Below are positions 1 through 12,871 of a DNA stretch of 64,000 bases, one piece after another; the stretch's first letter is position 1; every line of letters begins with the position of its first letter. The notes beneath the pieces are model-generated. The model had not been told where the DNA came from. It saw only the letters and a list, made by a program, of their open reading frames with translations, and did not search any database. Origin of the DNA: Earliella scabrosa (taxonomy: Eukaryota; Basidiomycota; Agaricomycetes; Polyporales; Polyporaceae); assembly GCA_022605405.1 (NCBI GenBank), contig JABYQQ010000003.1, forward strand, positions 2,666,001-2,730,000. The letters are read 5' to 3'. The position numbers and the translations under genes were made by a program.

Positions 1-263
1 TGCATGACACTCGGATGGCTTCGGTGCATCGACGGTCGCCCAGGCGCGCCAGGTGGTGGAGGGAAGAAGTTGGCCTGCATGGGAGTTTGAAGAGGATGCG
101 GCGGTCCATTGAGCGCAAACGGTGGGTGCATGCCTTGCTGAATCGACGTTGGCAGCGCAGGAGAGAACAACGGCGGGTTGTCCGCGAAAGACATGGGCTG
201 CTGGGAGTTGAGGGAGGGTGGGATGAAGAGCCGGGATAGCTGCTGGCGATGCTGGGACACCAT
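1..263 (-). CDS. N-terminal part of a Pro/Gln-rich protein, cut by the window edge
   Basis: Reading the minus strand from the ATG at 263 gives an open frame to position 1 with no stop. The start is MVSQHRQQLSRLF, followed by a low-complexity stretch rich in proline, glutamine, methionine and phenylalanine. I see no catalytic motif; the piece looks intrinsically disordered. Basidiomycetes carry long conserved proteins with Pro-rich N-termini of this style, but I cannot name the family from about 87 residues. The start is chosen because it is the first ATG of the open frame. The gene is transcribed leftwards, away from the rest of the window. Confidence 0.6.
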   Translation of the reverse strand, partial: MVSQHRQQLSRLFIPPSLNSQQPMSFADNPPLFSPALPTSIQQGMHPPFALNGPPHPLQTPMQANFFPPPPGAPGRPSMHRSHPSVM

Positions 264-1890
264 GGCGGGCGGCGAGCTCTAGGAAGGGAGAAGCGAGGAC
301 GTCGGGGTCGACGGTGAGCGCGAGTCTGCGCGACGACGGGGAGGGGTATAAAGATGAGAGACCGGAGACGACAGCTGGGACGAGAATTCGAAACCGGCCA
401 TTCACGAGCCACGTGGCTTCGCTTACCACCTTAATTGAAGCGGCTTTAGCAGGCGCGCGCGTTGAGCTACTGTTCATCGTTTCATTGTGCACTGCGACAC
501 TTCGCGACAGCATTGACCATTACTTACAAATTCATGTCTACATAGACATCGAAGACTCTGCAAATCCTCGGCGAACCACGTCTGAGGCAGCAAGCATTGG
601 CCCCCAGACAAGATGTGGAACCACTCTTGGTGTTTTGGTCTTGAGCTTCAACGCTCCGATTGGCGGGCAAACTTGCGACCTCTTGTTAATGACGGGTGAG
701 TTGCGCTCTTACTTACATGCTCCTCGAGTAGTAAGCTTCACTGACCAACTGTCGAAGATCTAGATTCTATCGAATCCTTCCAGCCGTTGCGCGCTATGGC
801 CCAGTATTGCTTCAACTTGACGAATCTGAACCCATGTCGTGCAATTGCAAGAGGCACGCATTCGTATACACCGGTCGATACTCGAAATCAAACGTAAAGC
901 ACATAGGCCTGTGTCCTCATCAGGACTTGAGACGAGGACTCGTTGAAGAGACTTATCGACACTGGTTCTACCTACACTCCGGAATGTTCAGAGCGTCCAA
1001 CGAGCCTGGACAGATGTTCGCTCGCCCTCACGCTCAATGCCCGACGATCAGTTGACTCATACTGTTGCTCACTGCAAACCGGACATAGATGACGCCGTCT
1101 ATTACCATCACCATGACTGAGATTACTGTAGCAGGTGCCACGCAACATCGGCATTGTTTTTTGCAAACGCGGAACGTCTTCGTGAGTCAATCGCCTCCTT
1201 GCCTCCGATTTGACATATGTCAGAACAAGCGACTAACATGCGTTCATGATAGTTCCGACTCCCACCGATTCCCTACAGTAGCAAGAGGCGATCGCTCACT
1301 TGTCCCCGCGTTGCCTGTATAGCGACTTTGACACCGGGCTGGCACGCTCATCCGAGGGGGGCGTGGTGAGTGATTGTTGGAGAGGAGAGGTTGACCAGTA
1401 CTCACACCTTCTCAATAGGTCTCGCAGGGCGCTACCCCTGATGTGGCCATCAATACGCGGTAACTATAACCGCCTCTCGTGACAGGAAATGCGCCAGACA
1501 CGAGTGCTTTTGCAGCGTCGGATACATCAAGAATGGAACTCAACCTTCCTGAACGAGCTATCTAGGTTACAACCTGTCGTATGTCCTCGTCTACTAGCCC
1601 TGCTCGGAGCCTCCGCATGGTGGTCCGTATTTTGCCTCGTGCCACGTTGTGCTGCATCGTGGTCTTTCGCTATTCAGTATCATCTGGCATGCGTCTGAGG
1701 GTCCGGCCAGCGCAACCCCGAGTCGCACAGTCTGAGCCACACAACCGAAGCAGAGTAACGCGCTCCTTGCACTATAAAACCTCACACCTCAGCAGGCCTA
1801 TCCAGCGCACCCACCGCAACTCCACTCTCTACCACGCTCTTTTGCACAGAGACCTACTACACCCGTTCAAAAGCACATCGCTGTCTATTG
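264..1890. other. Intergenic region, no supported gene
   Basis: About 1.6 kb lies between the divergent starts at 263 (-) and 1891 (+). Short open frames exist on both strands, but none has fungal-style introns, recognisable motifs or coherent composition. It presumably holds both promoters. The only element I can name is a TATA-like box at 1773-1779. Confidence 0.5.
1773..1779 (+). promoter_or_regulatory. TATA-like box (tataaaa)
   Basis: A tataaaa motif lies 112 bp upstream of the ATG at 1891 and is followed by a C/A-rich leader. Spacing and sequence fit a core promoter for the downstream orphan gene. Confidence 0.45.
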
Positions 1891-2622
1891 ATGGGTAACT
1901 CCCAGTCTTCGTCGAACGGCATCAAGGATCCCAAGGAAGTCTCGACGGACATCCTGGATCTCTACTGGGAGGTCGCCCGCCTCCGAAGCGACGTATTCAC
2001 CACGCGGCTCGAAACCGAGATCGCCGCCCCGAAGAGCTCGAGCACCCTGTACCCATTCCGCATCAGGCGCATCCTCTGCAATCTACCATCCCATCATGTG
2101 CACCCCCGCCTCTCCGACGTCGTGAACGGCCAGGCCCAGCTGATCGACACAGTCAAGGCATCGCTGCATGGGCTCAACGGGTCCTCTGTCGTGTTGAACG
2201 GCATAGCCCTGGTCCTGCTGTCCGCGATCAAGGCGCTCAACGACGACTCGAACCCGGAAACGCAGTGCGAGAAGATCTTCCTCACGGTCGGCTCCGTCGG
2301 CGGGGTGTACCGCGTCGACGTGCAGCTGTCGGTGTACAAGCTGCAGTCCAACGCGTTCAAGGACAGGAACATTCAGGACGTCATCATCTCTTGTGTCGTG
2401 GTGTCGTCTCCCGACGTGATGGGCATGACTCGTCAGGACGTCAGGGATCATATTAGCCAATTGCTGCACGGGAGTCGTATGAGGTGGGAGTCGTTGTGGC
2501 AGCAGGTTGAAGTGGATATCTGGAACGGTCAGTCTGCTTACTCTCAGTGTCTAGGCTTGAGGCTCACAACCGTAGTAGCAGTACAGCAGAGTCAAGGTGC
2601 ACCGATACCACTCAAGATTTGA
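1891..2622 (+). CDS. Orphan protein with N-myristoylation-type start
   Basis: An open frame of about 243 codons starts MGNSQSSSNG. Gly2 and Ser6 fit the N-myristoylation consensus, so membrane tethering is plausible (inference). The protein is mostly helical by composition, with a hydrophobic stretch near residues 98-112 (VVLNGIALVLLSAIK) that may be a buried helix. I recognise no domain. A possible 48-nt in-frame intron (gtcagt at about 2528 to ccgtag at about 2575) would shorten the C-terminus without changing the stop. The ATG is preferred because an in-frame TTG just upstream is not a credible eukaryotic start. A TATA-like box lies upstream. Confidence 0.6.
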   Translation: MGNSQSSSNGIKDPKEVSTDILDLYWEVARLRSDVFTTRLETEIAAPKSSSTLYPFRIRRILCNLPSHHVHPRLSDVVNGQAQLIDTVKASLHGLNGSSVVLNGIALVLLSAIKALNDDSNPETQCEKIFLTVGSVGGVYRVDVQLSVYKLQSNAFKDRNIQDVIISCVVVSSPDVMGMTRQDVRDHISQLLHGSRMRWESLWQQVEVDIWNGQSAYSQCLGLRLTTVVAVQQSQGAPIPLKI

Positions 2623-3607
2623 TATGTCAGGCTTCCTGACTTCTGAAGTCACGCCCCGGGTTCGAAGTCAAGGTCAACCTGAGATTTGGGGCCGCTTTGG
2701 GGAGTTTATACTATCATGCTGACGGCGTTGTCACAGATGACGAGAGATGGGGATACACCCGAGCCTGTTCCCCAAGATTGTTGCCACCCGTTTAACTTCT
2801 ATGCTTTATGTCTGTGTATGCCACGTATGTTTGTATGTGCCTTTCTTGACCGAACTGGCCCCGAGTTGTGTTGCCTTGAAATAAGGGAGAGATCGACCCT
2901 TGTAGGCACTGTGCCAAAGTCGGTACTCAAGATCCAATATACCGGAGTGTGCCATTGGAGGATACAATCATGCCGTGGTTGCATGGTACACAACCCGGAG
3001 TACTTCAAGCTTCAGTCGGCGCCTGCGATGGGGTCCAGTTCCCATCGGGATCACTCCCACGACCCATATACGGGAGTCGCAATCGTGACGGCAAACTCCA
3101 TGCCAGCGGCAACTCGCTGAGGCTTGAAACCACGTCGAACTGCAGCTGCGGTAGGTCACGGTCGAGTGACGTCTGGGCTGAGAAAACATGGTGGGGTTTC
3201 ATGAAGCGAGTCTTTGAACTATACTGAAATATGGTCTTTCGAAATGGGCAGGAAGTGGAACGATCTCCAGGCTGGTCGTGCGGAACTCAAACAAGGAAAG
3301 CTGCAACAGTATCACTCTTAGAGCCTCTGGAACGAGTGCGGATGCATGCCCTATGGGAAAGTGTGCCACAGAAGGACTGCCAACGGTGGATGCCGGTTCC
3401 CAGCTCGCCCTTCAACGAAACTTTATACCTCGCGGCCTCCGTAAGTTCGATCCGAGGGTCTCCTTGTCTCCTACTTCTCTGGCCGCGTAAGCATCAGGCG
3501 AACGTCTCAAAGTGACCTTCATTTCTCCGCTCTCTGCTTTACCTCTCTCTCTTTCCCTCCCTCTCTCATCAACGTCTCTCCTACACTCACATTCACATTT
3601 ACCACCC
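2623..3607. other. Intergenic region with a CT-rich promoter tract
   Basis: About 1 kb without a gene I can support. The last 90 bp (about 3517-3590) on the plus strand is a pyrimidine-rich tract (runs of ctctct and ttccctccctc). Such tracts often mark core promoters of fungal genes that lack a clear TATA box. It ends just before the ATG at 3608. Confidence 0.5.
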
Positions 3608-6600
3608 ATGTCCAAGCATTTACGAATCCGAACAAAATCACTCGGTAGCAAGGGGCGTCGCGTTGGTCGCACCTGCGTGGCCCTCCTTGGTCAGGAGCAC
3701 ATGGGTGACGATGTGGCCATCGAGAGCGCGATTTGCGGTCTCGAGAGCCACCTCGTCGACCCGGGGGTGGATTTGGATGAGCTCATAGGGGAGATTGAAA
3801 CCGTGCCCCATCTACTCGAGTTTGTGCTGTCTGGTACGTCTTAGTACTCGTTCCCTTTCATTTACATTCACACTCTTCGCGATACAGCTACCAACGACTA
3901 CCCTTACCAAGTCCTGCACGACGCAATACTGCAAAGCTTCCCTCATCTCCCTGCCTTGTTCGAGACCTCGCTTGGATCACGTCTACTCAGCAGATTTTCC
4001 GTCGCTCTCCTGTTTCTTCCTCCCCTCCCTGCTTCTGACCGGCATGCCTTTTCATTGTTGTCTACACATCGGCGAGCCGTCGAGCTCGCGGGACCGCTTC
4101 TGAAGGCTCTTTCAACTCTTCAGTTCGCCGACGAGGCTCCACAAGAGGAAGTCTCTGTCAGTCCCACATCGCCTACGAAGCGTCGCTCGCAACAGAAGCG
4201 CAAGCAATCCTTCCGCGCGAGCCGTACTTCCGTCGTCGATTCCAAGCCGTTCACTAGCTATGGCGCGGCCGTGCCCACATCTCAGGCCGAGCTCATGGCC
4301 TTGACCTCAAGCGTGCTCGAGGAGCAAATGAATATTCTCAAGGTTCGTGCTCGCACTCATCTATACGAACAGCTGATTAAGGTGCATCGCAGTACTATCT
4401 CGACATCTTCCGCAACCCTGCGCTCGCGGATGCGTTCAAGACCGCGTACCTCCCGCCAGTAGCGCCCGAGTCCCCCCACCTGCCAACCCAGCGGGTCACA
4501 GTGTCGGACTCCCCCACTGAACTCACGCACGCCCCGGAACAGAAGGGGGCTTACCCATTCGTGCAACCGATCAAGGCCGCCCTATACTTCGACAGTGCAC
4601 GTGGCTTCGGTCAATGGAGGATCCTGATCTCGAACGCTGCGGCGCAGGATCTTCGTCAGGCGCGGCGCAAGGATCCAACGACTTTCGGGATCATCGTCAA
4701 CAAGCTCAAGTAAGATAATAATCGTATGAACCCGAGTACAGCTCATGAGATTATTTATCCTAGGGCGCTCTCGAACGGGCATTTCTCGGACGATAATCAG
4801 AAGAAACTCACCGGCACTGAGACCGAGGTCCCAATATACGAGGCCAAAATGACTTCGAACACTCGTCTGGTGGTTAGTTCCAGTTTCTCCCACTTGTGTC
4901 TCAGGTGGCCATCGTTGCTGATCCTGTGCTAGTATCAAGTGGATTGCGTACCCGAGTTCGAGAGTGACGTGAGCAATCCGCCTGTGGTTCATTCACCGTG
5001 GCCATACTTATCACTAACCTTCACTTCGTGCTCTGCTAGGTCGAGAGACAGGTGATACGGGTGTTCGGCGTTTACACGCACGAACAGATGGATCGTAGTC
5101 GTTTGTGGGATGGTGTTGCACGGCAGCAGGGGCGCAAGGGGGCAGAATACGTCAAACGGTTTGACAAAACCATCGCCCCTTCCGTCTCTTTCTCGTACTC
5201 ATCATCATCTGCAGCTGCACATACCGTCAGAAGCCGGCGAAAGATAGCGGGGACATCTACATCCCAGGTTCCTGGCCTCCGCTGGAACCCGAGCAGCAAG
5301 GTCCACCCACGTCCGTGCTGGATATCGTCAAGGAAGACCTGGAGGAGGTACGATGCGCCATTTTGACTTTATGGACAATATGCTCACTGAAGTGTTTGTC
5401 TTGTAGATGCACTCCCTTCTCGTGTACGTATGTAATGGGCAGCCCGCCGAATCTTCACTTAACTGTATACCAGCTTGGAAAAGTTCATCACCTTCTCGCA
5501 AGCCTTGCTCAACAGTATGTTGTTCTATGTTGTTTTGATCGTGATCTCGTGGTACGGCTATTCATCTTCACGCAGGTATCCTGGCGGACCAAGATGTCAC
5601 CCATCCGTTCGACGTCTCGTACGTGTCCGCAGATCATGCAGACTGTGATGGGTCTCACATGTGATTACTTACAGACCACAAGAGAAACGCATCATCGAAC
5701 ACCCGTCGTCTTGCTACGTCTTGGGTAAGCTCCTTATACACCCCACGACGGCAAACTGAGATTGACACGGGATCGTCGTATATAGGCAGAAGTGGCACAG
5801 GGTAAGTGGCGCGTGCTCATTATGTCTCAAGTATCATCCGCCAACCACTCACTTTATTCGACAACAATATAGCAAGACCACGACGATGCTGTTCAAGATG
5901 CTCGGTATCGAGCGTTCGTGGGAGAGCTTCCGCGAGACCTTGCCTCGCCCTCGCCAACTCTTCGTAACACAGTCACGCGTGCTTGCCGAGAAGGTCGAGG
6001 AGTACTTCGCAAAGTTGTTTGAGTCGCTGTCGGCAGCTGGACACACCAGCTCGGACCTGGCGAATCTCCTCGCGAGGCGCAAGCGCCAACAGGAGCAAGG
6101 TCTCGTCGACCAGGACGAGGAGGTCTGGCACCGCGGCGATCTCCCGAAGCGCTTTGGCGAACTAACGGACGAGCATTTTCCGATGTTCTTGACGTACGAC
6201 CAAGTGAGGTCTCATATTAGTAATTGTCAACGAGTTGTATGCTTACACATGTTTCAGGTCTGTCGCTTGCTGGAGACCGAGTTCAGCCATCTGGAGGACC
6301 AGCAGCGCAAGAGCGACGCAGTGGCGCAGGCGATCCAGGACGCGCTCGAGCCCCGCGACTCCGCAGCCCGGGGCGAGGGATGGTCTTGCGACCGCATCAT
6401 GCGTCACAGGCAGTCTTTTGTCTCCGAGGAGCTCTTTCGCAACGAGTATTGGCGTCATTTTCCCCAGGGACTTACGAAGGGATTGGGTAAGTAGATACGG
6501 ATTCCCAATCTTCAATATACACCAAAGCTCATGCCGTCGCTCTCAGATCCTACACTGGTCTTTGCGGAATTCATGGGTACCTAACCACTCACCGAACATT

Positions 6601-9600
6601 GATTAATGGCTCATACGCATGACATTGCTCAGGTGTGATCAAAGGCTCGGAACAGGCCCTGGAGCAGCGTCGCGGTTACCTTGATCAAGATGGGTACTGT
6701 GATCTCAGCAGTCGCACACAAGCCACCTTTGCGAGCCAGCGAGACACGATCTACCGCTTGTTCCAGGCTTACCTCAAGAGGAAGAAGGAGCGTGGGGAGT
6801 GGGATGCCGCTGACCGGTGAGCCCAAACTTTGACTTTAGTAGGCACCAACCAGTCTAAGTACGAGTTTAGGACGCATGCTCTCATTCGATCCCTCCACGG
6901 CGGCGTTCCTGGTCAGGACTTCGACTTCCTGTAAGCGCTCGTCCGGGTGTCAGAATATGCGTGTGAGTAGGACTAATGCAATCCCAGATACGTGGACGAG
7001 GCGCAGGACAACCTTCTGATTGACGCTCTCGGTACGCTTTTCAGCGTAGCTGACATCCTACTAAGCTGATTTCGTGACCTGTGTAGTGCTGCGGACGTTG
7101 TGCCGTAACCCGCATGGACTCTTCTGGGCGGGAGATACCGCACAGACTATCTCCGCTGGTAGTGCCTTCCGCTTCAATGACCTCAAGGCCTTCTTGTACC
7201 GTGTGGAACAGGTATTACAGCGAGTGACCCGACGCGTTGACTGGCCATTAACCAACACCGCAGGGTCTCGTGGGCGTTACCAAGCGCGTCCAACCCGAGT
7301 CCTTCCAGCTCGCTGTCAACTATCGTTCTCATGCGGGGATCGTCAATTGCGCACATACCGTCATTATGCTCATCACCGAGTTCTGGCCCAACGCGATTGA
7401 CACCCTCGCCGAGGAGAAGGGTCTGATCGACGGCTTGAAGCCGGTGTTCTTCACTGGATGGGATCAGGACAGCGCGCGCTATGAACAATTCCTCTTTGGC
7501 GAGTCGTAAGTGCTTAGCTTGCTACAGCGTCTTATCATGTTGATCACAATGCTTATAGGGGAGCTCATATCGAGTTTGGAGCTCAGCAGTGTAGGTCCTA
7601 CCGCCGTGACGTTGCAGAAATAGTGTCCAAGTTTTGATATTTGCATACAGGTATTCTGGTTCGCAACGAGGCCGCTCGTGAGAAGCTGCGTGCCGAAGTG
7701 GGGGAGATAGGTCTTATCATGTGTGTGGTCTTGTGGAGACACACTAAACAACATACTGACGATAGACATCACAGGACACTCTACGAGGCCAAGGGTCTCG
7801 AGTTCAATGATGTCAGTCTGCTTCATGCGGTGGCCTGTATCCGTTCTGAGTTTCTGAACTCATGTACAGGTCCTCCTGTACAATTTCTTTGAGGACTCAA
7901 CCGCGGATCTTTCCCAGTGGCGCGTCGTCCTCAATATGCTCCCCATCGACGAACGTCCGTCTCAGGCTCCACGATTCGACGAGCTTCGCCATAACAGTAT
8001 CTGCCGTGAGGTATGTTACCTATCTTGTGATGTGATATGATATGAGTAACTGAATATGCAACAGCTGAAGTTCCTGTATGTCGCAATTACGAGAGCACGC
8101 AAGCATCTGTGGATCGCAGACAGCTCGGACAAAAGCCAACCGCTGAGGGTACGTAGAAGCCCTTCATATCTTGAATGACAGACTTAGCCTTGTGACCGTT
8201 ACTAGGCGATCTGGACGCAGAGGGGTCAGATAGAGACATGCACACCAGGGTCGGACATCCCGCAGCTCGCCATGTCGTCCTCTCCGGAAGAATGGGCTGC
8301 CACCGCCGCATCACTGTTCTACAACAAGCGCTACTCCCAGGCGATGCACTGCTACGAACGGGCGGGGCTCATGCGCGAGAAAGCGGTCGCGCACGCATAC
8401 ACTCTACGCGAGGCCGCTCGGTCGGCGCCCATCCATCCGCGAGCAGGAAGCAATGAGACCTCGCAAGCGGAAGCCTATGCGATCGCTGCAGAAGCATTCG
8501 TGGCTTCAGCGCGTGAGGCTGTGACTGAGAAGCTCGTGTACTATCGCATTGCGGCAGAATGTTTCGTCCATTGCGAAGATCACTTCCAAGCCGCACAAGC
8601 ATACCGGTCTGCCTTGGAGTACGACCTCGCAGCTCAACATTTCCGCAAGGCTGGGAAGTTCGACGAAGCTGTACAGGTCGTCAAATCCCACAAGGACGAG
8701 ATGAACGTCACGGTCGTTGAGAGCATCACCGAGGTTTCGAAGTTGTATTTTCTTCGCGAGCAGGAGGTTGAGTAAGTAGTATCACAGCTTTCAGTGGCGA
8801 AATGCGGTCTTATGGATCTTGGAATCGGTGTTCTCAGGAAGGCCCGGGAACTCTTTGAAACGGACGAAGATGCATTGGAGTACATGGACGACTTTGGTCT
8901 CAACGTTGCTCGTGCGTCCCTCCTCAAGGGGCTCGGCAAGTACGCCGAGGCCGCCGAAGTCCTCTTCCACGAGGGCAACACATTGGAAGCTATCAAGGTA
9001 CTCTCCCTCGATCAGGAAAATGAGGACTCCGTGAAGAGGGTAGTAGAGTTCATCTTGATGGGACTCTGGTCTTCGTTGTCCTTCGGAGTGGTCGTTACAA
9101 AGGACTTACCGAGGACGTCAACCTTGGAGCAGCTGCTGGACCTAGCCAAAGGAGTCGACTCTGACGATCATCGCCTCAGTGAGGATTCACGCGACGAGGT
9201 AAACCAATCAATGATATTTATGTACATTGACTGACGAACATCTGCATAGCTTGCGATGTTTCTCGCGATTGCCTCACGGGATCTGAAGAAGCTGGTCGGG
9301 CTGACCGAGAAGTTCCTCCAGCGACAGAATCATGCGGCCGCACTCCTGTCTCTGGAACACCTCTTCGCCACATTTCCTCAACTGTCGTCCCAGTCCTTAG
9401 CTAGCATCGCTTACAGTCTGGCCGCGTTCCTTGCATATGCGCGACTGCTGCGACTCCTTGCGTTCGCTCCCTGTCCATCTCGAAATCCCGCGATCTGCAA
9501 GCTTTTCAACCTGCAACCATTCACGGAAGACATCGTCCTCATCCCACAGGGGTCATTCATCATCTCTCGGGCCACCGAACGCTTCGTCTCAACCCTGCAA

Positions 9601-12279
9601 GTCACCGATCAAGGCTACCTCGTCCCATGCTGGGAGGCTGACAACCTCGTCAAGTTTGTCTTGGGGCAGCAGCTCAAGAAGAAGGTCATCGAAGAGAACG
9701 AGGCATGCCTTGCGGTACAGGCGCTCCGACCATGCCTGCTCTACGCCGCCAATCTTCAATGTCACCGCGAAGGATGTCCTAGGTATCATGCCGACAATCT
9801 TGGGTACTACAGTCCTGCTGCTTTCAATACGCGTCTCCGGATACACCTGCTACATCTCCTCATATATCGGACGGTCGAGGCCATCGAGATCTTCCCGGAT
9901 GTCATACGACAGAAAAGGTATGGCGTCAATGTTATATCTGTTTTCATGAGTCACTCAGTGCAAGCTGACCAATTCCACAAATCGTGTTTTTAGGCTCTGG
10001 CTCCGCAGATTGCACTCTACCCTCTTCCCTTCTCATCCGAATCTTGGCGGTTTATATGCGCTGTCTCTGGCTCACATCCCCGAACTTCAAGAAGGCCTTC
10101 GTCTCGCCACCTTCTGGACTCAAGACGTACTCTACCACTTGGAACCATGGCGTGCTGAAGCCCAGTTTCTCACCCAGTTGGTTCAATGTGCTCAAGTAGC
10201 CCTTACCTTAGACAGGAGGTTTGCACCGAACTACTTGCGGAAGGTTCGGTGTATCGCGACGTTCCGCCCTTCGGACCTCATGCGGACTTCCGGAGATGTC
10301 CAAGCCTACATCGTGCATGATCTGATGAGCTTTCTTGAGAATCAGCAGGCGTCATCACTCAACAGAGCGTTCCTGTTCCTCAAGTATGTGACTCAATATC
10401 CCTCTGCCTCAGCGTCTCTGCTTGTGTGGCTAATACAGATTGTTGCAAGGTTCGTTGTTGAGAAGAAGTACCCCATTGACATCGCCTTTCTCTGCGATCT
10501 CATCGATCAAATGTGCGGATGTCTGGTACTTGCGACTCGCAACCGGTCCAGGGAGACGGTGAACCTTCATAACGTCACCCTTCCCAAGAGTTGGGTGCTC
10601 CCACTCGCCCCTCAATTCCACGTTCTCCCTCAGAAGGAGCTCAATCTCTCCTTTCTCTATCCAAGGAGCATTGGCGAGCTATTGGAACGGGTCTATGTTG
10701 GAGCTGCTGATGCCGGTACGTGTCCTTACAATAGGCCGGCGCCATCACAAGTTCTTCTTAACTGCCGCTCAACTGTCGTCGTGAAATAGGGCATTTGCTC
10801 TACGAGAACACGTCTCTGGAACGCGTCGGTTTCCAGGTTCGGAACCTGTTCTTGTCCCGAATGTACGTCAGAATCTCAATTGGCAGTGATCACCTTTCAC
10901 CTGACTCATATACTGTTCAACAGCCTGAGGAATCTCTGTCTTTGTATGTTCGATCAACATATGCTCGATTTGCGCTCTCACTGCGAGAATTATAGGGGGA
11001 TACAACATCTCAGCGGAGACTTTGAGGAACGAGATCTTGCAAACGATCACCTCACTCCGCCGACCAGGCAGGTCATTCTCGTCTGGAGAAATTGAGGAGT
11101 ACGTTCGCATGTTTGGAGCGTGTCCAACTGCATCTCAGTGATCATACGTGCAGATACGTGAACGCAAGATATTGGGACCACTTAGCCCGAGCTCTCCGAA
11201 ACTCGTTTTCCAGCAAGCAATCGTCAGACGAGCTGGTACAGTTCCATCATCGCACTCTCACAACTGCAGCAACATCGCTCCCCAATGTCAAACATATCGT
11301 ATACCAGCAGCTTCGCGACATTCCGGCTCTCCTGAACTTTCCTAGGCTCCCTATCTTCGATGTCAGAGTTCCCCCAGCGTCAGAGACCGTTCCGGACACT
11401 GCGACCACGGCTGTTGTGCTACTTCAGCGCCCCGCACAAGCTGATACTAGCGTGGGTTCCGTGCTCATAGCCTGCGAACCTCCTCTTACGTCGACATCGG
11501 TCACCGACGGAGATCAGAAGGATGATGGCTCCGATGCTGGCGAGGAAGCCGTCGCCGTTGGAGACGTCGATGATATCACTCGAGCAATCGACTCGGAAGA
11601 GGCCAACGCTGCGCCCCGTGCGCCAACTGCTCAGGAAGTCAATGCAGCAAACACTATCTCAGCATTCTACCGACGCCGTTCCGCTCGTCAGGCAGGCCCA
11701 GGAAAGAAGAAGACGTACGAAGAGATGAAGATCCGCATTTACGCCACATTCCTCAAGGAGTCGCAGAACATGGAATGGCCGAACACGTTCTATAGACTGC
11801 TGTTCCTCGGACCGCTTCCTCATCTAGTCGCCGTGATTGAAGCCATCAAGAACGGTCTTCACGACGCTAAAAACACGGCAAAGCAAAGGCTCAATCTTGT
11901 GCAACACATTGAGCTAGAGACGATGAGCTCCGCGCTTACCGACATAACGTACGTCTTTCCAAAAATATGAGACCGAACCTGACATGAGCTCGTTGTCCAT
12001 AGGCGTCGTTTCAAGGACGCGAATCGTCTCCACCAGGTACTTGTTCCGACTTCCGAGCTTCACAGAAATCGGGACGTGGAGAAGTTGAAGGGCTACGCAC
12101 GGGAAGCCGACGCGCTCATGAACACCTTCCGTAACGTGTCGCCCAAGTGGAAGGAGGATATGCAGATTGCTATCCGAGGTATAGTCGACGTCAGGAGGGT
12201 GCCTACGAAGGCTGGTACCAGGCCGGATGTGAATGTTGAGGACGATGACGAGCTAGTTGCAATGGCGATCGAAGATTGA
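3608..12279 (+). CDS. TRANK1-like UvrD-family helicase, upstream paralogue
   Basis: A very large multi-exon gene, about 2,200-2,300 residues after removing more than 30 introns of about 50-60 nt. Order: a helical, partly basic N-terminus; a segment at about 4576-5160 resembling the RelE/ParE fold (FSDDNQKKLTG, then RLVYQVD, then IRVFGVYTH); an SF1 helicase core; and a long TPR-like helical region from about 8270 to the stop. Helicase motifs are all present: P-loop GRSGTGKT split over introns, FVTQSRVLAEKV, YVDEAQDN (about 6989-7014), GDTAQTIS, NYRSHAGIVN, EAKGLEFND and YVAITRARKHLW. It therefore looks catalytically competent. The architecture matches TPR- and ankyrin-repeat-containing protein 1 (TRANK1) relatives; their substrate is unknown to me. 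Start chosen at the first ATG after the CT tract (context caccc-ATG-tcc). The next gene is its tandem paralogue. Confidence 0.85.
4576..5160 (+). other. RelE/ParE-like domain region of the upstream helicase
   Basis: Several exons in this interval encode a pattern of a Phe/Trp-rich strand (FGQWRILIS), a helix of alternating basic residues (DLRQARRKD), a second helix ending in KLK, the block FSDDNQKKLTG, then a strand with Arg (TRLVYQVD) and a last strand with Tyr (VFGVYTH). The order and spacing recall RelE/ParE-superfamily proteins. The resemblance is by eye only; whether it binds or cuts RNA is unknown. The second paralogue carries the same block at about 13846-14445. Confidence 0.4.
5786..5801 (+). 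other. 16-nt micro-exon of the helicase P-loop, upstream paralogue
   Basis: The exon gcagaagtggcacagg lies between tatag and gtaagt. Joined to the preceding exon (ending ...gtcttg-g) and the following one (starting c-aag-acc), it yields GRSGTGKTT in frame. The Walker A motif is thus assembled from three exons. Confidence 0.85.
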
Positions 12280-12871
12280 CCGAGATAGCATTGAGTTTTG
12301 GTTGGCCATGTCCATAGGCTTGCGATGTTCTAGCTTCGGCGGAGCTTCTGTATGTGTACATAGAACGATGTTTTGCTGGCAGTGGCATGAACTTGAAGGT
12401 TCCAAGGCTCGTAGACGCTGAGCGAACATGTTGTGCGTCACCGTGTGAATCTCTCCCAAACGTGGTTAGTACGTTTGGGCGGTCTCGACTCTCGGGACTC
12501 TCGGCAAGTTCAAGTCGCAAGCGCCGGAACGTCTTCACTCTCTTCCACCACCATCGCTTCTCCGTCTAACCAGTGTTCATCATCACTAGCGAATAGACAA
12601 ACGAGGACGTCCAACTCTTGTTGACTCTCCGAGTAGCGCAGCATAACCACGCCGCGTAAACAATTCCGATTGGTCATTGTCCTACACCCTCTGTTAGAGT
12701 GGTGCGGGTGACCCTTCACCTTACTGGAGTCGTTCCAAGAGAGCGACACCACACAACACTGAAAGCGTACCTCCGTGCGTTATATTACCGAGAGCCGGTC
12801 GTTGTGAAAACGAACCGAGGCCTGCGTGATCCAAAAAGGACCGTTGTGCTACTGCGATCTAGTCCGACACA
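12280..12871. other. Intergenic spacer between tandem helicase genes
   Basis: 592 bp between the stop of the first helicase and the start of the second. It must hold the terminator of one and the promoter of the other. I see no open frame with coding character, no TATA box I would commit to, and no mobile-element ends. Confidence 0.5.

Noticed and set aside
2640..2690. ggttcgaagtc, similar to a tRNA B box
   Set aside because: No A box or cloverleaf stems can be drawn around it.
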